Assembly: GCF_016863495.1 (NCBI RefSeq)
Contig: NZ_BOOZ01000038.1
Location: forward strand, 19,403-83,402
Origin: Micromonospora andamanensis
GTDB lineage: Bacteria; Actinomycetota; Actinomycetes; Mycobacteriales; Micromonosporaceae
Reading direction: 5' to 3'
Length of the DNA: 64,000 nt
This document shows, piece after piece, positions 25,333-34,244 of this stretch (positions are counted from its first letter, which is position 1; every line of letters begins with the position of its first letter). The notes beneath the pieces were generated by a model that had not been told where the DNA came from, did no database searches, and was given only the letters and a program-made list of their open reading frames with translations. Made by a program: the position numbers and the translations under genes.

Positions 25333-26546
25333 CCATCATCGAGCCCCGGTCGTCCGGCTGCCTGCTCATCGACCGCGCCCGGGAACTCGGCCACGATCCG
25401 GTGGTGCTGACCGCGGACCGGGGCGAGCGAACCATCCCCCGCGAGCGGTTGGCCGCCGCGAGCGAGGTGGAGATCGTCGACACCAACGACGACGCGGCCG
25501 TGCTCGACGTGCTGGAGACGTTGCACCGGGCCACGCCACTGGGTGCCGTCTTACCCGGGTTCGAACACTACGTCCCGGTCGCCGCCCGGGCCGCGGCCAA
25601 CCTGGGCCTGCCGGGGATCGACCCCGACGCGGCGATGAAGCTGCACTACAAGCACCTGATGCGCCAGGCGGTCACCGACGCGGCCGTGGACCAGCCCGCC
25701 GCCGTGCTGGTGACCGAACCGAACGAGGTCGAGGCCGCGGTCACGAAGGTCGGCCTGCCCTGCGTGGTGAAGCCGGTCAACCAGTCCGGCAGCCTGTTCG
25801 TCCGTCGGGCGGACACCCTGGACGAGGCGAAGGCCGCGATCGACCGTATCCGCAACCCGGCCGCCACCTATCTGGACCGGCAGACGTTGCCCGTCGCCCT
25901 GGTCGAGGAGTACGTGCGGGGGCCGGAGTTCAGCGTCGAGGGTTACGTCCACGACGGCGTGACACACGTCCTGTGCATCACCGAGAAGATGCTCGGGGCG
26001 GAGCCCTGGTTCGTGGAGGCGGGACACGTCCTGCCGGCCGACCTGCCGACCGGCCTGGCAGCCGAGATGGCCGCCTATGTCCGGCGGGTCGTCGCCGCGC
26101 TCGGTCTCGGGCTGGGTCCGTTCCACGCCGAGGTCCGGCTGGCCGACCGGGGACCGCTGTTGATGGAACTCGCGGCCAGGTTGCCGGGCGATCACATCCC
26201 GGTGCTGCTGTCGCTGGCCCAGGACATCGACATGCACGCGATCACGGTGCGGGCCTACCTGGGTGAGCCGGTCGGCGCGCCGGCGCACGGCGTCCGTCGG
26301 CAGACCGCGGGCATCCGTTACTTCCTGCGGCCGGAGGTCCGCCGCTTCACGACGATGACTGTCGGCCGTCGGGTGGCCGACGATCCTCGGATCAAGGAGA
26401 TCTCCCTGCTGCACTCGCCCGGTGCCGAGGTGCCGGACCAAGGGAGTTCGTCGGGCCGGCTCGGCTACGTCGTGGCCACCGGTGCGACCTATCAGGAGAC
26501 GACCGCGCTGCTCGACGCGGTAGACGCGGCGGTCGTCTTCTCATGA
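25320..26546 (+). CDS. ATP-grasp ligase 2
   Basis: A 408-residue ATP-grasp protein. The pre-ATP domain starts LTIIEPRSSGCLLIDRA. The ATP-binding strand is LPCVVKPVNQSGSLFV (about 140-155), then ALVEEYVRGPEFSVEGYV (about 195), then LLMELAARLPGDHIPVLL (about 280). The layout matches amino-acid ligases that form peptide or amide bonds through an acyl phosphate. It overlaps the preceding oxidoreductase and is followed after 34 nt by ATP-grasp 3. Confidence 0.87.
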   Translation: MARLTIIEPRSSGCLLIDRARELGHDPVVLTADRGERTIPRERLAAASEVEIVDTNDDAAVLDVLETLHRATPLGAVLPGFEHYVPVAARAAANLGLPGIDPDAAMKLHYKHLMRQAVTDAAVDQPAAVLVTEPNEVEAAVTKVGLPCVVKPVNQSGSLFVRRADTLDEAKAAIDRIRNPAATYLDRQTLPVALVEEYVRGPEFSVEGYVHDGVTHVLCITEKMLGAEPWFVEAGHVLPADLPTGLAAEMAAYVRRVVAALGLGLGPFHAEVRLADRGPLLMELAARLPGDHIPVLLSLAQDIDMHAITVRAYLGEPVGAPAHGVRRQTAGIRYFLRPEVRRFTTMTVGRRVADDPRIKEISLLHSPGAEVPDQGSSSGRLGYVVATGATYQETTALLDAVDAAVVFS

Positions 26547-26580
26547 TCTTCTCATCCACCGCCTCGTTCAGGAGTTGACC

Positions 26581-27840
26581 GTGTCCAGTCACATTCTCAT
26601 CCTCAACCGATGGAGCAACGAGTTCGGCGAGTACCACCGCTACGTCGACCACCGGAGCAACCGGGTGGCGTACCTGGCCACGCCGGCCGGCCGGGAGCCG
26701 CTCGACGAGCAGCTCGCCGAGGCGATCGTCACGCTGCCCGATCTCGGTGACGTGGCGGCGGTCACCACCCACGCCAAGGAGTTGTCCACCCGGTACGGAC
26801 AGTTCGACCACATCATCGCGCTGTCCGAGTTCGACCTGGAGACGGCGGCGGAGCTACGGGCCATCCTCGATGTGCCAGGTAAGAACTCGGCGGAGGTGCT
26901 GAAGGTCCGCGACAAGCTGGTCATGAAGCGGCACATCGAGCAGGCCGGGCTGCGGGTGCCGGCGTACGGCCCGGCGAACTCGGTCGAGCAGGTGCGGGAG
27001 CTGGTCCGTCGGGTGGGCCTGCCGATCGTGCTCAAGCCCCGGGCCGGTGCCGACAGTCAAGGAGTCTTCGTCTGCCGTACGGAGGCCGAGCTGGACCGGC
27101 TGCTGGCCGACGAGTCGTTCACCGACTACGAGGGCGAGGAGTTCGTCGAGGGCGGGCTCTACCAGGTGGACGGGGTGGTCCAGGACGGTCGGCTGCTTGT
27201 CGTCCGGAGCTGGCAGTGCCTGGCCGGATGTCTCGACTTCGCCCAGGGCACGCCGTTCGGCTCGGTCGCCAACGACGATGCCGAGTTCGAGCGGCGGGTG
27301 GTCTCCTACACCGAGCGGGTGCTGGCCGCGTTGGGCCTCACCGACGACGTGTTCCACCTGGAGTTCTTCCGCACCGACACGCGGATCGGCGACGACGAGC
27401 ACGCCGACATGGTCTTCCTGGAGATCGGCGCCCGGGCCGGCGGGGGCCAGGTGCGGTTCGTCTGGCGCGACGTGTACGGCGTCGACCTGATCGACGCCTC
27501 GGTCCGGTTGCAGATCGGGGAGAAACTGGACCTGCCGGCGATGGACCTCGGCACCGTGGCCGGTTACCTGATGATGCCGGAGCCACCGGTCCGCCCGGCG
27601 GTCGTCCACGCCGTCGGTTCCCTGCGTGGTCGGGTGGACGACCTGTACGACGAGACCCTGCCGCCGCCTGGCGCGGTCCTGAACGGCACGGGCGGTGCCC
27701 GCCACACGGCCGGCACGTTCCGGTTCCGGGCGCCCACCGCCGCACGGGTGAAGCAGGCGATCTCCCGGGCCGCCGAGTTGTACGAGCTGTCCTGGTCACC
27801 GGCGCAGGCCGAGCGCGACGCCACCGGAACGCACGGGTGA
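26581..27840 (+). CDS. ATP-grasp ligase 3
   Basis: A 419-residue ATP-grasp protein. LPIVLKPRAGADSQGVFV (about 152-169) is the nucleotide loop, EEFVEGGLYQVDGVV (about 190) follows, and the metal-binding end is MVFLEIGARAGGGQVRF (about 280). I chose GTG 26581, preceded by CAGGAG; a TTG two codons earlier overlaps that site. The MFS exporter starts inside its stop codon (GTGA overlap), tying the ligase to export. Confidence 0.87.
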   Translation: MSSHILILNRWSNEFGEYHRYVDHRSNRVAYLATPAGREPLDEQLAEAIVTLPDLGDVAAVTTHAKELSTRYGQFDHIIALSEFDLETAAELRAILDVPGKNSAEVLKVRDKLVMKRHIEQAGLRVPAYGPANSVEQVRELVRRVGLPIVLKPRAGADSQGVFVCRTEAELDRLLADESFTDYEGEEFVEGGLYQVDGVVQDGRLLVVRSWQCLAGCLDFAQGTPFGSVANDDAEFERRVVSYTERVLAALGLTDDVFHLEFFRTDTRIGDDEHADMVFLEIGARAGGGQVRFVWRDVYGVDLIDASVRLQIGEKLDLPAMDLGTVAGYLMMPEPPVRPAVVHAVGSLRGRVDDLYDETLPPPGAVLNGTGGARHTAGTFRFRAPTAARVKQAISRAAELYELSWSPAQAERDATGTHG

Positions 27841-29189
27841 GCCAGGACCGCGGAGCCGACTCGCTGCTGTCCGACCCCCCGCCGCCCGATCGGCCGCCGG
27901 AGGTGGCGGCATCGTTGTGGCGCCACCCCGACTTCCTCCGGCTCTGGGGAGCACAGACCATCGCGATGCTCGGTTCCCGAGTGACCGAGTTGGCGCTGCC
28001 GCTCACCGCGATTCTGCTCCTGGACGCCGGACCGACAAGCCTGGGCCTGCTCAACGTCGCCGAGTACCTGCCCTTCACCCTTGTCACGTTGTTCGCCGGG
28101 GTGCTGGCCGACCGTTACCGACGGCGTGGCCTGCTCATCGGTGCCAACATCGGCCGGGCGTTGATCCTGGCGGTGGTGCCGGTGCTCGCCCTGACCGATC
28201 AGCTGTCCATGACGGCTCTCTACGTGGTGGCCTTCCTGATCGGTGTCCTGACCTCGCAGTTCGACGTCGCTTACCAGGCGTACGTGCCGGTGCTCGTATC
28301 GCGGGCCCAGCTCGTCGAGGCCAACTCGAAGCTGCAGTCCACCCGGTCCATCGCCGAGACCGGCGGCAAGGGCTTCAGCGGTGTGCTCATCCAGGTGTTC
28401 ACCGCTCCCGGCGCGATCATCGTCGACTGCCTGACGTATCTGATCTCCGCCGCGTCCCTGCTGGCCATCAAGACCCGCGAACCACGTCGCTCCACCACGT
28501 CCCGAGGGTTCAGGGGTGTGTGGAGCGAGATCGGCGAGGGGTTGCGGGCCACCCTCGGTCATCGCATTCTCCGGGCCGTCCTGCTCCAGGCCGCCTGGTT
28601 CAACCTGTTCCATGACGTCGTACTCGTGCTGTTTCCCCTGTACGGCCTCAAGGACCTGGAGCTGTCGCCGGCGCTGCTCGGGTTCATCATCGCCTCGGCC
28701 AGCGTCGGCGCCTTCGGTGGCTCGCTGATCGCAGGTGGGCTGGCGCGACGCCTCGGGATCGGCCCCGCGATGGTCGCGGGCGTGCTGACCTCGGCACTTG
28801 GCCTACTGGCGTTGCCGCTGGCGACGGGCTCGCCGATGGTGCAGTTGCTGCTGCTCGGCGCGGGGTACGTGATCAGCGGCGTGGGCATCACCATCTTCAA
28901 CATCCACTCGGTGGCGCTGCGCCAGGCGATCATCCCCAACCGTCTCCTCGGGCGGGTCAGCGGCACCTACCGCTTCGTCGCCTGGGCGGTCATCCCGCTG
29001 GGTGGCCTGCTCGCCGGAGTGCTGGCAAACGTCCTGAGCGCCCGAGGCGCCCTGTTGATCGCCGGCATCGGCCTGATGGTCGGGGCGGTGGTGTTCGCGT
29101 TCACCCCGGCCGGACGGATCGCCGAGGCACCGGAGGGCCCCGAGGCCGAGTTGCCCACGAACCTCAAGCGCTCGGGCGACCCGATGTAG
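27837..29189 (+). CDS. MFS transporter
   Basis: A 450-residue major facilitator protein with about 12 hydrophobic helices, starting at LWGAQTIAMLGSRVTELALP. The motif-A-like loop is GVLADRYRRRGLL. Sequence style fits the MFS drug or macrolide-efflux group (MFS_3/MefA-like). The GTG start overlaps the ATP-grasp 3 stop, so it is most likely the product exporter or a self-protection pump. This role is inferred from position. Confidence 0.88.
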   Translation: MSQDRGADSLLSDPPPPDRPPEVAASLWRHPDFLRLWGAQTIAMLGSRVTELALPLTAILLLDAGPTSLGLLNVAEYLPFTLVTLFAGVLADRYRRRGLLIGANIGRALILAVVPVLALTDQLSMTALYVVAFLIGVLTSQFDVAYQAYVPVLVSRAQLVEANSKLQSTRSIAETGGKGFSGVLIQVFTAPGAIIVDCLTYLISAASLLAIKTREPRRSTTSRGFRGVWSEIGEGLRATLGHRILRAVLLQAAWFNLFHDVVLVLFPLYGLKDLELSPALLGFIIASASVGAFGGSLIAGGLARRLGIGPAMVAGVLTSALGLLALPLATGSPMVQLLLLGAGYVISGVGITIFNIHSVALRQAIIPNRLLGRVSGTYRFVAWAVIPLGGLLAGVLANVLSARGALLIAGIGLMVGAVVFAFTPAGRIAEAPEGPEAELPTNLKRSGDPM

Positions 29190-29293
29190 CGATCGAGTCG
29201 TGGCCACGGCACCAGACCGCCACCCGTCCGGCACGTGCTCCCGCCGCGCCCCGGGCAGCGATGCAGAATATGGGACGTCGAAGGAGGACATGC

Positions 29294-29917
29294 TTGTTCA
29301 TCAAAGTCTGCGGCCTACGGACCTCGACCGATGTCGCCGCCGCCGTACGGGCCGGGGTGGACGCGGTGGGCTTCATGCTGACGGAGAGCGTCCGTCGGGT
29401 GACCCCGACGGAGGCCTGTCGCCTGGCGGCCGAGGTGCCGCCACACGTGCTGACCGTCGGGGTGTTCCGGGGTGAGCCGGTCGACGTCATCCGCGAATGT
29501 GTGACCACGGCCGGTCTTCGGGCTGTGCAACTGCACGGCGGCGAGCCCCGCGAGCACTACGAGGCGCTGCGCGACCTGGACGTCACGCTGATCAGGGCGA
29601 CGTCGCTGGCCGAGGGTCAGGACCTGCAACCCGGCTCGTACGGCGAGGACATGCTGATCATCGACTCTCCCCAGCCGGGTTCCGGCAACCTGTGGAACTG
29701 GTCCTCCCTGAGGACGAAGCCACTGGCCGGGCGTTGGATGCTTGCCGGTGGTCTCAGCCCCGGCAACGTCACGGCCGCCGTCGCGGCACTGTCTCCGTGG
29801 GGGGTCGACGTCTCCAGCGGAGTGGAGGTGCGCCGGGGGGTCAAGGAACCGCGGCTGATCGCGGAATTCGTAACGGCTGCCCGATCGAACGGGTCAGGCT
29901 CGCCCCATTCCGGTTAG
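29294..29917 (+). CDS. trpF: phosphoribosylanthranilate isomerase (TrpF-like)
   Basis: A 207-residue TIM barrel catalysing the third committed step of tryptophan synthesis. The catalytic pair is intact: Cys6 in FIKVCGLRT and Asp124 in LIIDSPQPG. VQLHGGEPREH, LAGGLSPGNV and GVDVSSGVE complete the family pattern. I place the start at TTG 29294 because AAGGAGG (29281-29287) is 6 nt upstream; an ATG overlapping this site is in another frame. The 3' end overlaps the convergent MocR gene by 77 nt. It is separated from trpC, trpB and trpA by the regulator and the sugar dehydrogenase. Confidence 0.9.
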   Translation: MFIKVCGLRTSTDVAAAVRAGVDAVGFMLTESVRRVTPTEACRLAAEVPPHVLTVGVFRGEPVDVIRECVTTAGLRAVQLHGGEPREHYEALRDLDVTLIRATSLAEGQDLQPGSYGEDMLIIDSPQPGSGNLWNWSSLRTKPLAGRWMLAGGLSPGNVTAAVAALSPWGVDVSSGVEVRRGVKEPRLIAEFVTAARSNGSGSPHSG

Positions 29918-31328
29918 GCCGAGGGTCCGCGTACCGGGCGTAGGACTCACCGACGCGGGCGAGCGCCTCGTTGATGTCACTTGGCCGTACCGCCGAGTAG
30001 CCGATGACCAGCGCTGGACGGTTGGTGAGGCGGGGGGACTCGGCGAGACGGAAGTGCGCGCCCCCGCGCAGAAGAACCGACAGGCGCAGGGCTCCGTCGA
30101 CGACGGCCGCCTCGTCCACGTGGTGGGGCAGCTCGACGTAGACGTGACGGCCGGCGGAGGCGCCCCTGATGCTCGCACCTGGCAGATGTCGCCGTACCGC
30201 CTGGACGACGGTCTCCAGTCTGGACCGGTACCTCGGCCGCAGCCGTCGCAGGTGCCGGTCGAGCAGGCCGGCACGGAGGAACTCCGACACGGCCAGTTGG
30301 GTGATGCTGTCGGAGCCCTGGTCCGATGTGGCCCGTGCTCGTTCGACCGCGCCGAACAGCCATTCCGGCACGGCGAGCCAACCGAGGCGCAACCCGGGGG
30401 CGAGTACCTTGCTCAGGCTTCCGCCGTAGACGACCCGCTCCGGGTCGCTGCCCTGGATCGCCGGTGGCCGCTCCCGCTGGTCGAACCAGAACTCCGTGTC
30501 GTAGTCATCCTCGATGATGATTCCGTCGACGTCACTCGCCCACCGCAGCAGCGCTTGCCGGCGTTCGAGCGACATCGTCGCCCCGGTGGGAAACTGGTGG
30601 GCCGCGGTGATCAGGACAGCGCGGACACCACTGCGCGCCAGGGCGTCGAGGTCCACACCGTCGGCATCCACAGGTACGGGCAGCGCGCGCATGCCGGTGC
30701 TGCGGATGAAGTGGAACTGCTTGCCGCTACCGGGATTCTCCACACCGATCCGGTCGATGCCCACCGTCGGCAGGGTCCGGCAGATTAGACCGAGGCCGTG
30801 GGCGAAGCCCATCGTGACCATGGTGTGGGCGGGTTCCACCCGTACGCCCCGCACCCGGCCCAGGTAGCTCGCCAACTCCGTACGCAGCGCCGGGATGCCG
30901 GTTATCGGCGGGTAGCTCAGGTCGTTGGCACCCAGGCTCTGCGTCGCCCGTTGGTAGCACGACAGCCATTCCTGAAGTGGAAAGTTCGTCACGTCCGTCG
31001 CACCGACACGAAGGTCCCAGCGCACGGCCGGTGCCGTCGGCTCGTCGAGACCGGATCCCCGCTCCACACCGACGACGGGCCGGGTGGCGACGCGGGTACC
31101 CGAACCCTGGACGGCTTCCAGGTACCCCTCCGCGCTCATCTGCTCGTACGCCTCGACCACCACGCTGCGCGACACTCCGATGTCACGAGCCAACAGACGG
31201 CTTGACGGCAGCGGCACGCCGGGTAGGAGAACGCCATTTCGAATCTTCTCCTTGATAGCGCTCTGGATCTGCCGGCTAAGCGGCTCGTCGACATCCCTGC
31301 AAACGCTGATTGTCAGATGCCACGGCAT
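29841..31328 (-). CDS. MocR/PdxR family GntR-type transcriptional regulator
   Basis: A 495-residue fusion of an N-terminal winged helix (residues about 12-80, PLPSSRLLARDIGVSRSVVV) and a class I aminotransferase-like domain. The PLP lysine is in YGGSLSKVLAPGLRLGW at about residue 305, and IIIEDDYDTEF precedes it. MocR proteins sense PLP or an amino compound. This one is the only regulator in the cluster and faces the long divergent region at 31329-31966. GAGGGGG lies 10 nt before the ATG. The last 25 residues extend beyond the usual end and overlap trpF antisense. Confidence 0.92.
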   Translation of the reverse strand: MPWHLTISVCRDVDEPLSRQIQSAIKEKIRNGVLLPGVPLPSSRLLARDIGVSRSVVVEAYEQMSAEGYLEAVQGSGTRVATRPVVGVERGSGLDEPTAPAVRWDLRVGATDVTNFPLQEWLSCYQRATQSLGANDLSYPPITGIPALRTELASYLGRVRGVRVEPAHTMVTMGFAHGLGLICRTLPTVGIDRIGVENPGSGKQFHFIRSTGMRALPVPVDADGVDLDALARSGVRAVLITAAHQFPTGATMSLERRQALLRWASDVDGIIIEDDYDTEFWFDQRERPPAIQGSDPERVVYGGSLSKVLAPGLRLGWLAVPEWLFGAVERARATSDQGSDSITQLAVSEFLRAGLLDRHLRRLRPRYRSRLETVVQAVRRHLPGASIRGASAGRHVYVELPHHVDEAAVVDGALRLSVLLRGGAHFRLAESPRLTNRPALVIGYSAVRPSDINEALARVGESYARYADPRPNRNGASLTRSIGQPLRIPRSAAVP

Positions 31329-31966
31329 TCTGGAATTGCCCCCTCAGCATGGCAGCATCGCCCTTGGCTTTTGCTCATCGGATCCCACGTGCTGAACTTT
31401 CAGGTCGGTCACCAATGACCGAATCCGATGATCGCCGCCCCACCCACAATGGCACGCAGAGTGGATTCTAGCGTCGACCCCCAGTCGACACCGAATCGTG
31501 GCCGGCGAAACAACGCCGCTGACCCCCCGGCGCGGAGGGCCCCATCGTGGATCACCGGCCGTCCGTAGCGCACCCTTTAGCCGAATCGGCCGGGATGATC
31601 CCGCAACATAAAGTAGGTGATATCGGACGGAGTGTAGCCATGCGCAACTAGCACCACCGAACTACGCCCATTTCGACGCTTTCGTGCTTGCTATGGCCAT
31701 ATGCACCTCATGCGGAAGCAGGAGAGGGCCATCACATAGGCGGCAATTACTGCCCGGACGGTGCACCGGGGAGACGATCCGGCGGAGCGAAGATTGACCA
31801 ATACGTGGACGACACCCAGGTCAACGCAGACGATTCGCAGCGTAACCCGGTCCTGGTCTGCCGATGTCCCTGTTCAGTGGTCTGGGCCGGGCGACCGGCC
31901 GGCTGATTGGATCGCCGCTGGCACTCAGTGGCCGAGCATTCACGCCCACCGCTTGGAGCTGTACAA
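31329..31966. promoter_or_regulatory. divergent regulatory region, MocR gene and eleven-gene operon
   Basis: 638 nt without a convincing gene, less GC-rich to the eye than its surroundings. CCGAATC occurs in direct orientation at 31419, 31491 and 31581; the last is the centre of the near-palindrome GCCGAATCGGC (31580-31590). These are candidate operators for the MocR regulator. Promoters for both directions are expected here. A 72-codon open frame from TTG 31688 has no ribosome binding site and was not called. Confidence 0.5.
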
Positions 31967-33322
31967 ATGGTTACTATGGTCAGCTCGCCCACCGATTCCA
32001 GAGCAGCGGACCCGCGCGCCGGCACCGTTGTCGAGGTGGCCGACTTCGATCGCCTCATCGCCAGCCGGAAGGCGGTCGTCGGCATCATCGGGCTCGGGTA
32101 CACCGGCTTGCCGCTGGCTACCGGTTTCGCCGCGGCGGGCTTCTCAGTGGTCGGTCTCGACACGGATGCCGAGAAGATCAACGCCATCCTCCGGGGCGAG
32201 TCCTACCTGCCCGACGTCTCGGACCTGGAGCTGGAGGAACTGCACCCGCGGTTGTCGGTGGGCACGTCCCCGGCCGCGATGGCGGCGGCAGACGCCGTGG
32301 TCGTCTGTGTCCCGACACCTACCAGTCACGGCGTCGCCGACCTCTCACACGTCGACGCGGCCCTTGCCGCGGTGGTCCCGCACCTGCGACCGGGAACGCT
32401 GCTGGTGTTGCAGTCCACCATCCCGCCGGGCACCACGTCCGCTGCGGCGCGCCGGCTCACCCGCGAGGGTGGCATCCGCATCGGCACCGACCTCTACCTG
32501 GCGATGGCTCCGGAGCGGATCAATCCGGCGAACGCCGACGGCTGGCGGATGACGAACACGCCCAAACTCGTCGGCGGCTTCACCCCCGAGTGCACCCGCC
32601 GGGCCACCGTGTTGTTCGAGCAGGTCTGCGAGCAGGTCCACCCGGTCTCCAGCCCGGAGGTCGCCGAGCTGGCGAAGGTCTTCGAGAACACCTTCCGGCT
32701 GGTCAACATCGCCCTGAGTCTGGAACTGTCCGACCTCTGCCGGCACCTGCGGATTCCGGTCCGGGAAGTCATCGACGCGGCGGCGACCAAACCGTACGGC
32801 TTCCTCGCGCACTACCCGGGCCCCGGCGTCGGCGGCGAGTGCATCCCTGTCGATCCGCTCTTCCTCCAGCCGTTGGCGCAACTGGCGGGCACGGATCTCA
32901 GCCTGGTCCAGGCCGCACACCGACGGATCACCGAGCGCCCGGGGCAGGTCGTCGACCGGATCGTGGAGCTCATCGCGGCCGGGGGCGGAACGATCCAGCA
33001 GGCCCGGGTGCTGATCGTCGGTGTCAGCTACAAGGAGGGCGTCGCCGACCTGCGCAACGCGCCGGCCCTGGACATCATCCGGGCGCTGCGGCACTGCGGC
33101 GCGCAGGTCAGCTACTACGACCCGCTGGTGCCGTCGATGGTCCTCGACAACCAGGCCGTGCCCGTGGCGGCCTGGACGCCCACGGAGCTCGCCGCCCAGG
33201 ACTGCGTCGTGCTGGTAACCCCGCACAACCGCATCGCGGCGGACCCGCACTGGAGCGCGGCACCGCTGGTGCTGGACACGCGCAACGTCCTGACGCCGGG
33301 CGACAACATCGAAATCCTGTGA
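31967..33322 (+). CDS. nucleotide-sugar 6-dehydrogenase (UDP-HexNAc/UDP-glucose dehydrogenase family)
   Basis: A 451-residue enzyme that would oxidise the C6 hydroxyl of a nucleotide sugar to a carboxylate. The NAD fold starts GIIGLGYTGLPLATGFAAAG. The active-site motif is GPGVGGECIPVDPLFL with Cys292. FENTFRLVNIALS and GVSYKEGVADLRNAPA match the WbpA/WecC branch, so UDP-N-acetylhexosamine is a likely substrate. That group normally has GGHCI, here GGECI. I chose ATG 31967 (GGAG 8 nt upstream). It begins the long operon. Confidence 0.88.
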   Translation: MVTMVSSPTDSRAADPRAGTVVEVADFDRLIASRKAVVGIIGLGYTGLPLATGFAAAGFSVVGLDTDAEKINAILRGESYLPDVSDLELEELHPRLSVGTSPAAMAAADAVVVCVPTPTSHGVADLSHVDAALAAVVPHLRPGTLLVLQSTIPPGTTSAAARRLTREGGIRIGTDLYLAMAPERINPANADGWRMTNTPKLVGGFTPECTRRATVLFEQVCEQVHPVSSPEVAELAKVFENTFRLVNIALSLELSDLCRHLRIPVREVIDAAATKPYGFLAHYPGPGVGGECIPVDPLFLQPLAQLAGTDLSLVQAAHRRITERPGQVVDRIVELIAAGGGTIQQARVLIVGVSYKEGVADLRNAPALDIIRALRHCGAQVSYYDPLVPSMVLDNQAVPVAAWTPTELAAQDCVVLVTPHNRIAADPHWSAAPLVLDTRNVLTPGDNIEIL

Positions 33323-33452
33323 CGCCGGCCTCCCGCTCCCTGCCCGTGGCACCGGCCGGACTCGACGCACTGCGCGGCGAGCCAACTGCCGTCACCGCCG
33401 CCGAACACGACTCGCGATGACGCAGTCACCACTACCCAGCAAGGAGTTCCGC

Positions 33453-34244
33453 ATGCATCTCGACGACATCGTCGCCGCGAAGCGGTCGGCCTGGACAGGT
33501 GCGCGAGCGCCGGTGTCGAAGACGGGCGGGCGTGCCACGCCCGCCCGTCCCGGCACGTTCGCCGCCGCCCTGAGCGGTACCGACGTGGGCATCATCGCCG
33601 AGGTCAAACCGAAGTCGCCGTCCAAGGGCGACCTGCTGCCCCTGACCGAGGCGGTGCCCCTGGCCCGCACGTACGCCGGAGCGGGCGCCGCCGCGGTGTC
33701 GGTCCTGGCCGACACCGCCTACTTCGGTGGCTCGCCGGACCTGGTCGCGCAGGTCGCCAACGACCCCGAGGTCACCGTTCCGGTGCTGTTCAAGGACTTC
33801 CTGGTCGACGTACGGCAGGTGCAGCTCGCACACGACTGCGGTGCCGACGCGGTGCTGGTCATCGTCCGGGCGGTCGACGACGCCCTGCTCGCCGACCTCC
33901 TCGCGGCCGCCGACGATCTCGGAATCGACGCGCTCGTCGAGACGTTCACCGAGGCGGAGGTGGACCGGGCCGTCCGGGCCGGCGCCCGGATCGTCGGCGT
34001 GAACAACCGCGACCTGCGCACCTTCGCGGTCGACCTGGACAACTCGACGCGGCTGCGTCGGTTGATCCCGCCCGCCGTGCTGACGGTGAGCGAGAGCGGC
34101 CTGCACACCTCGGCCGACCTGGCCCGCATCGGTGCGCACGGCTTTCACGCCGCCCTGATCGGCGAGAGCCTGCTGACCAGTGACGACCCGGCGGACAAGC
34201 TCCGTTCGCTGCGCGGTGTCCGGATCGTGCAGGCAGTGCGATGA
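33453..34244 (+). CDS. trpC: indole-3-glycerol-phosphate synthase (TrpC-like)
   Basis: A 263-residue TIM barrel that closes the indole ring. Catalytic Glu50 and Lys52 lie in IIAEVKPKSPSKG, and PVLFKDFLVD, VGVNNRDLRTF, VSESGLHTSADL and ALIGESLL match the family. Only the usual KRASPSKG wording is changed to KPKSPSKG. I chose ATG 33453 with AAGGAG 7 nt upstream. Its stop overlaps the trpB start. All key residues are kept, so it should be active. Confidence 0.94.
   Translation: MHLDDIVAAKRSAWTGARAPVSKTGGRATPARPGTFAAALSGTDVGIIAEVKPKSPSKGDLLPLTEAVPLARTYAGAGAAAVSVLADTAYFGGSPDLVAQVANDPEVTVPVLFKDFLVDVRQVQLAHDCGADAVLVIVRAVDDALLADLLAAADDLGIDALVETFTEAEVDRAVRAGARIVGVNNRDLRTFAVDLDNSTRLRRLIPPAVLTVSESGLHTSADLARIGAHGFHAALIGESLLTSDDPADKLRSLRGVRIVQAVR

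Noticed and set aside
31688..31906. 72-codon open frame ending with several cysteines just upstream of the long operon, considered as a peptide precursor for the ATP-grasp ligases
   Set aside because: It begins at TTG with no ribosome binding site, its first half lacks the high third-position GC of real genes here, and no family pattern is visible.
31761..32000. Frame rich in TGG codons before the sugar dehydrogenase, considered as a tryptophan attenuator leader peptide
   Set aside because: The Trp codons are scattered rather than clustered, the frame runs far into the next gene, and no terminator/antiterminator pair is evident.
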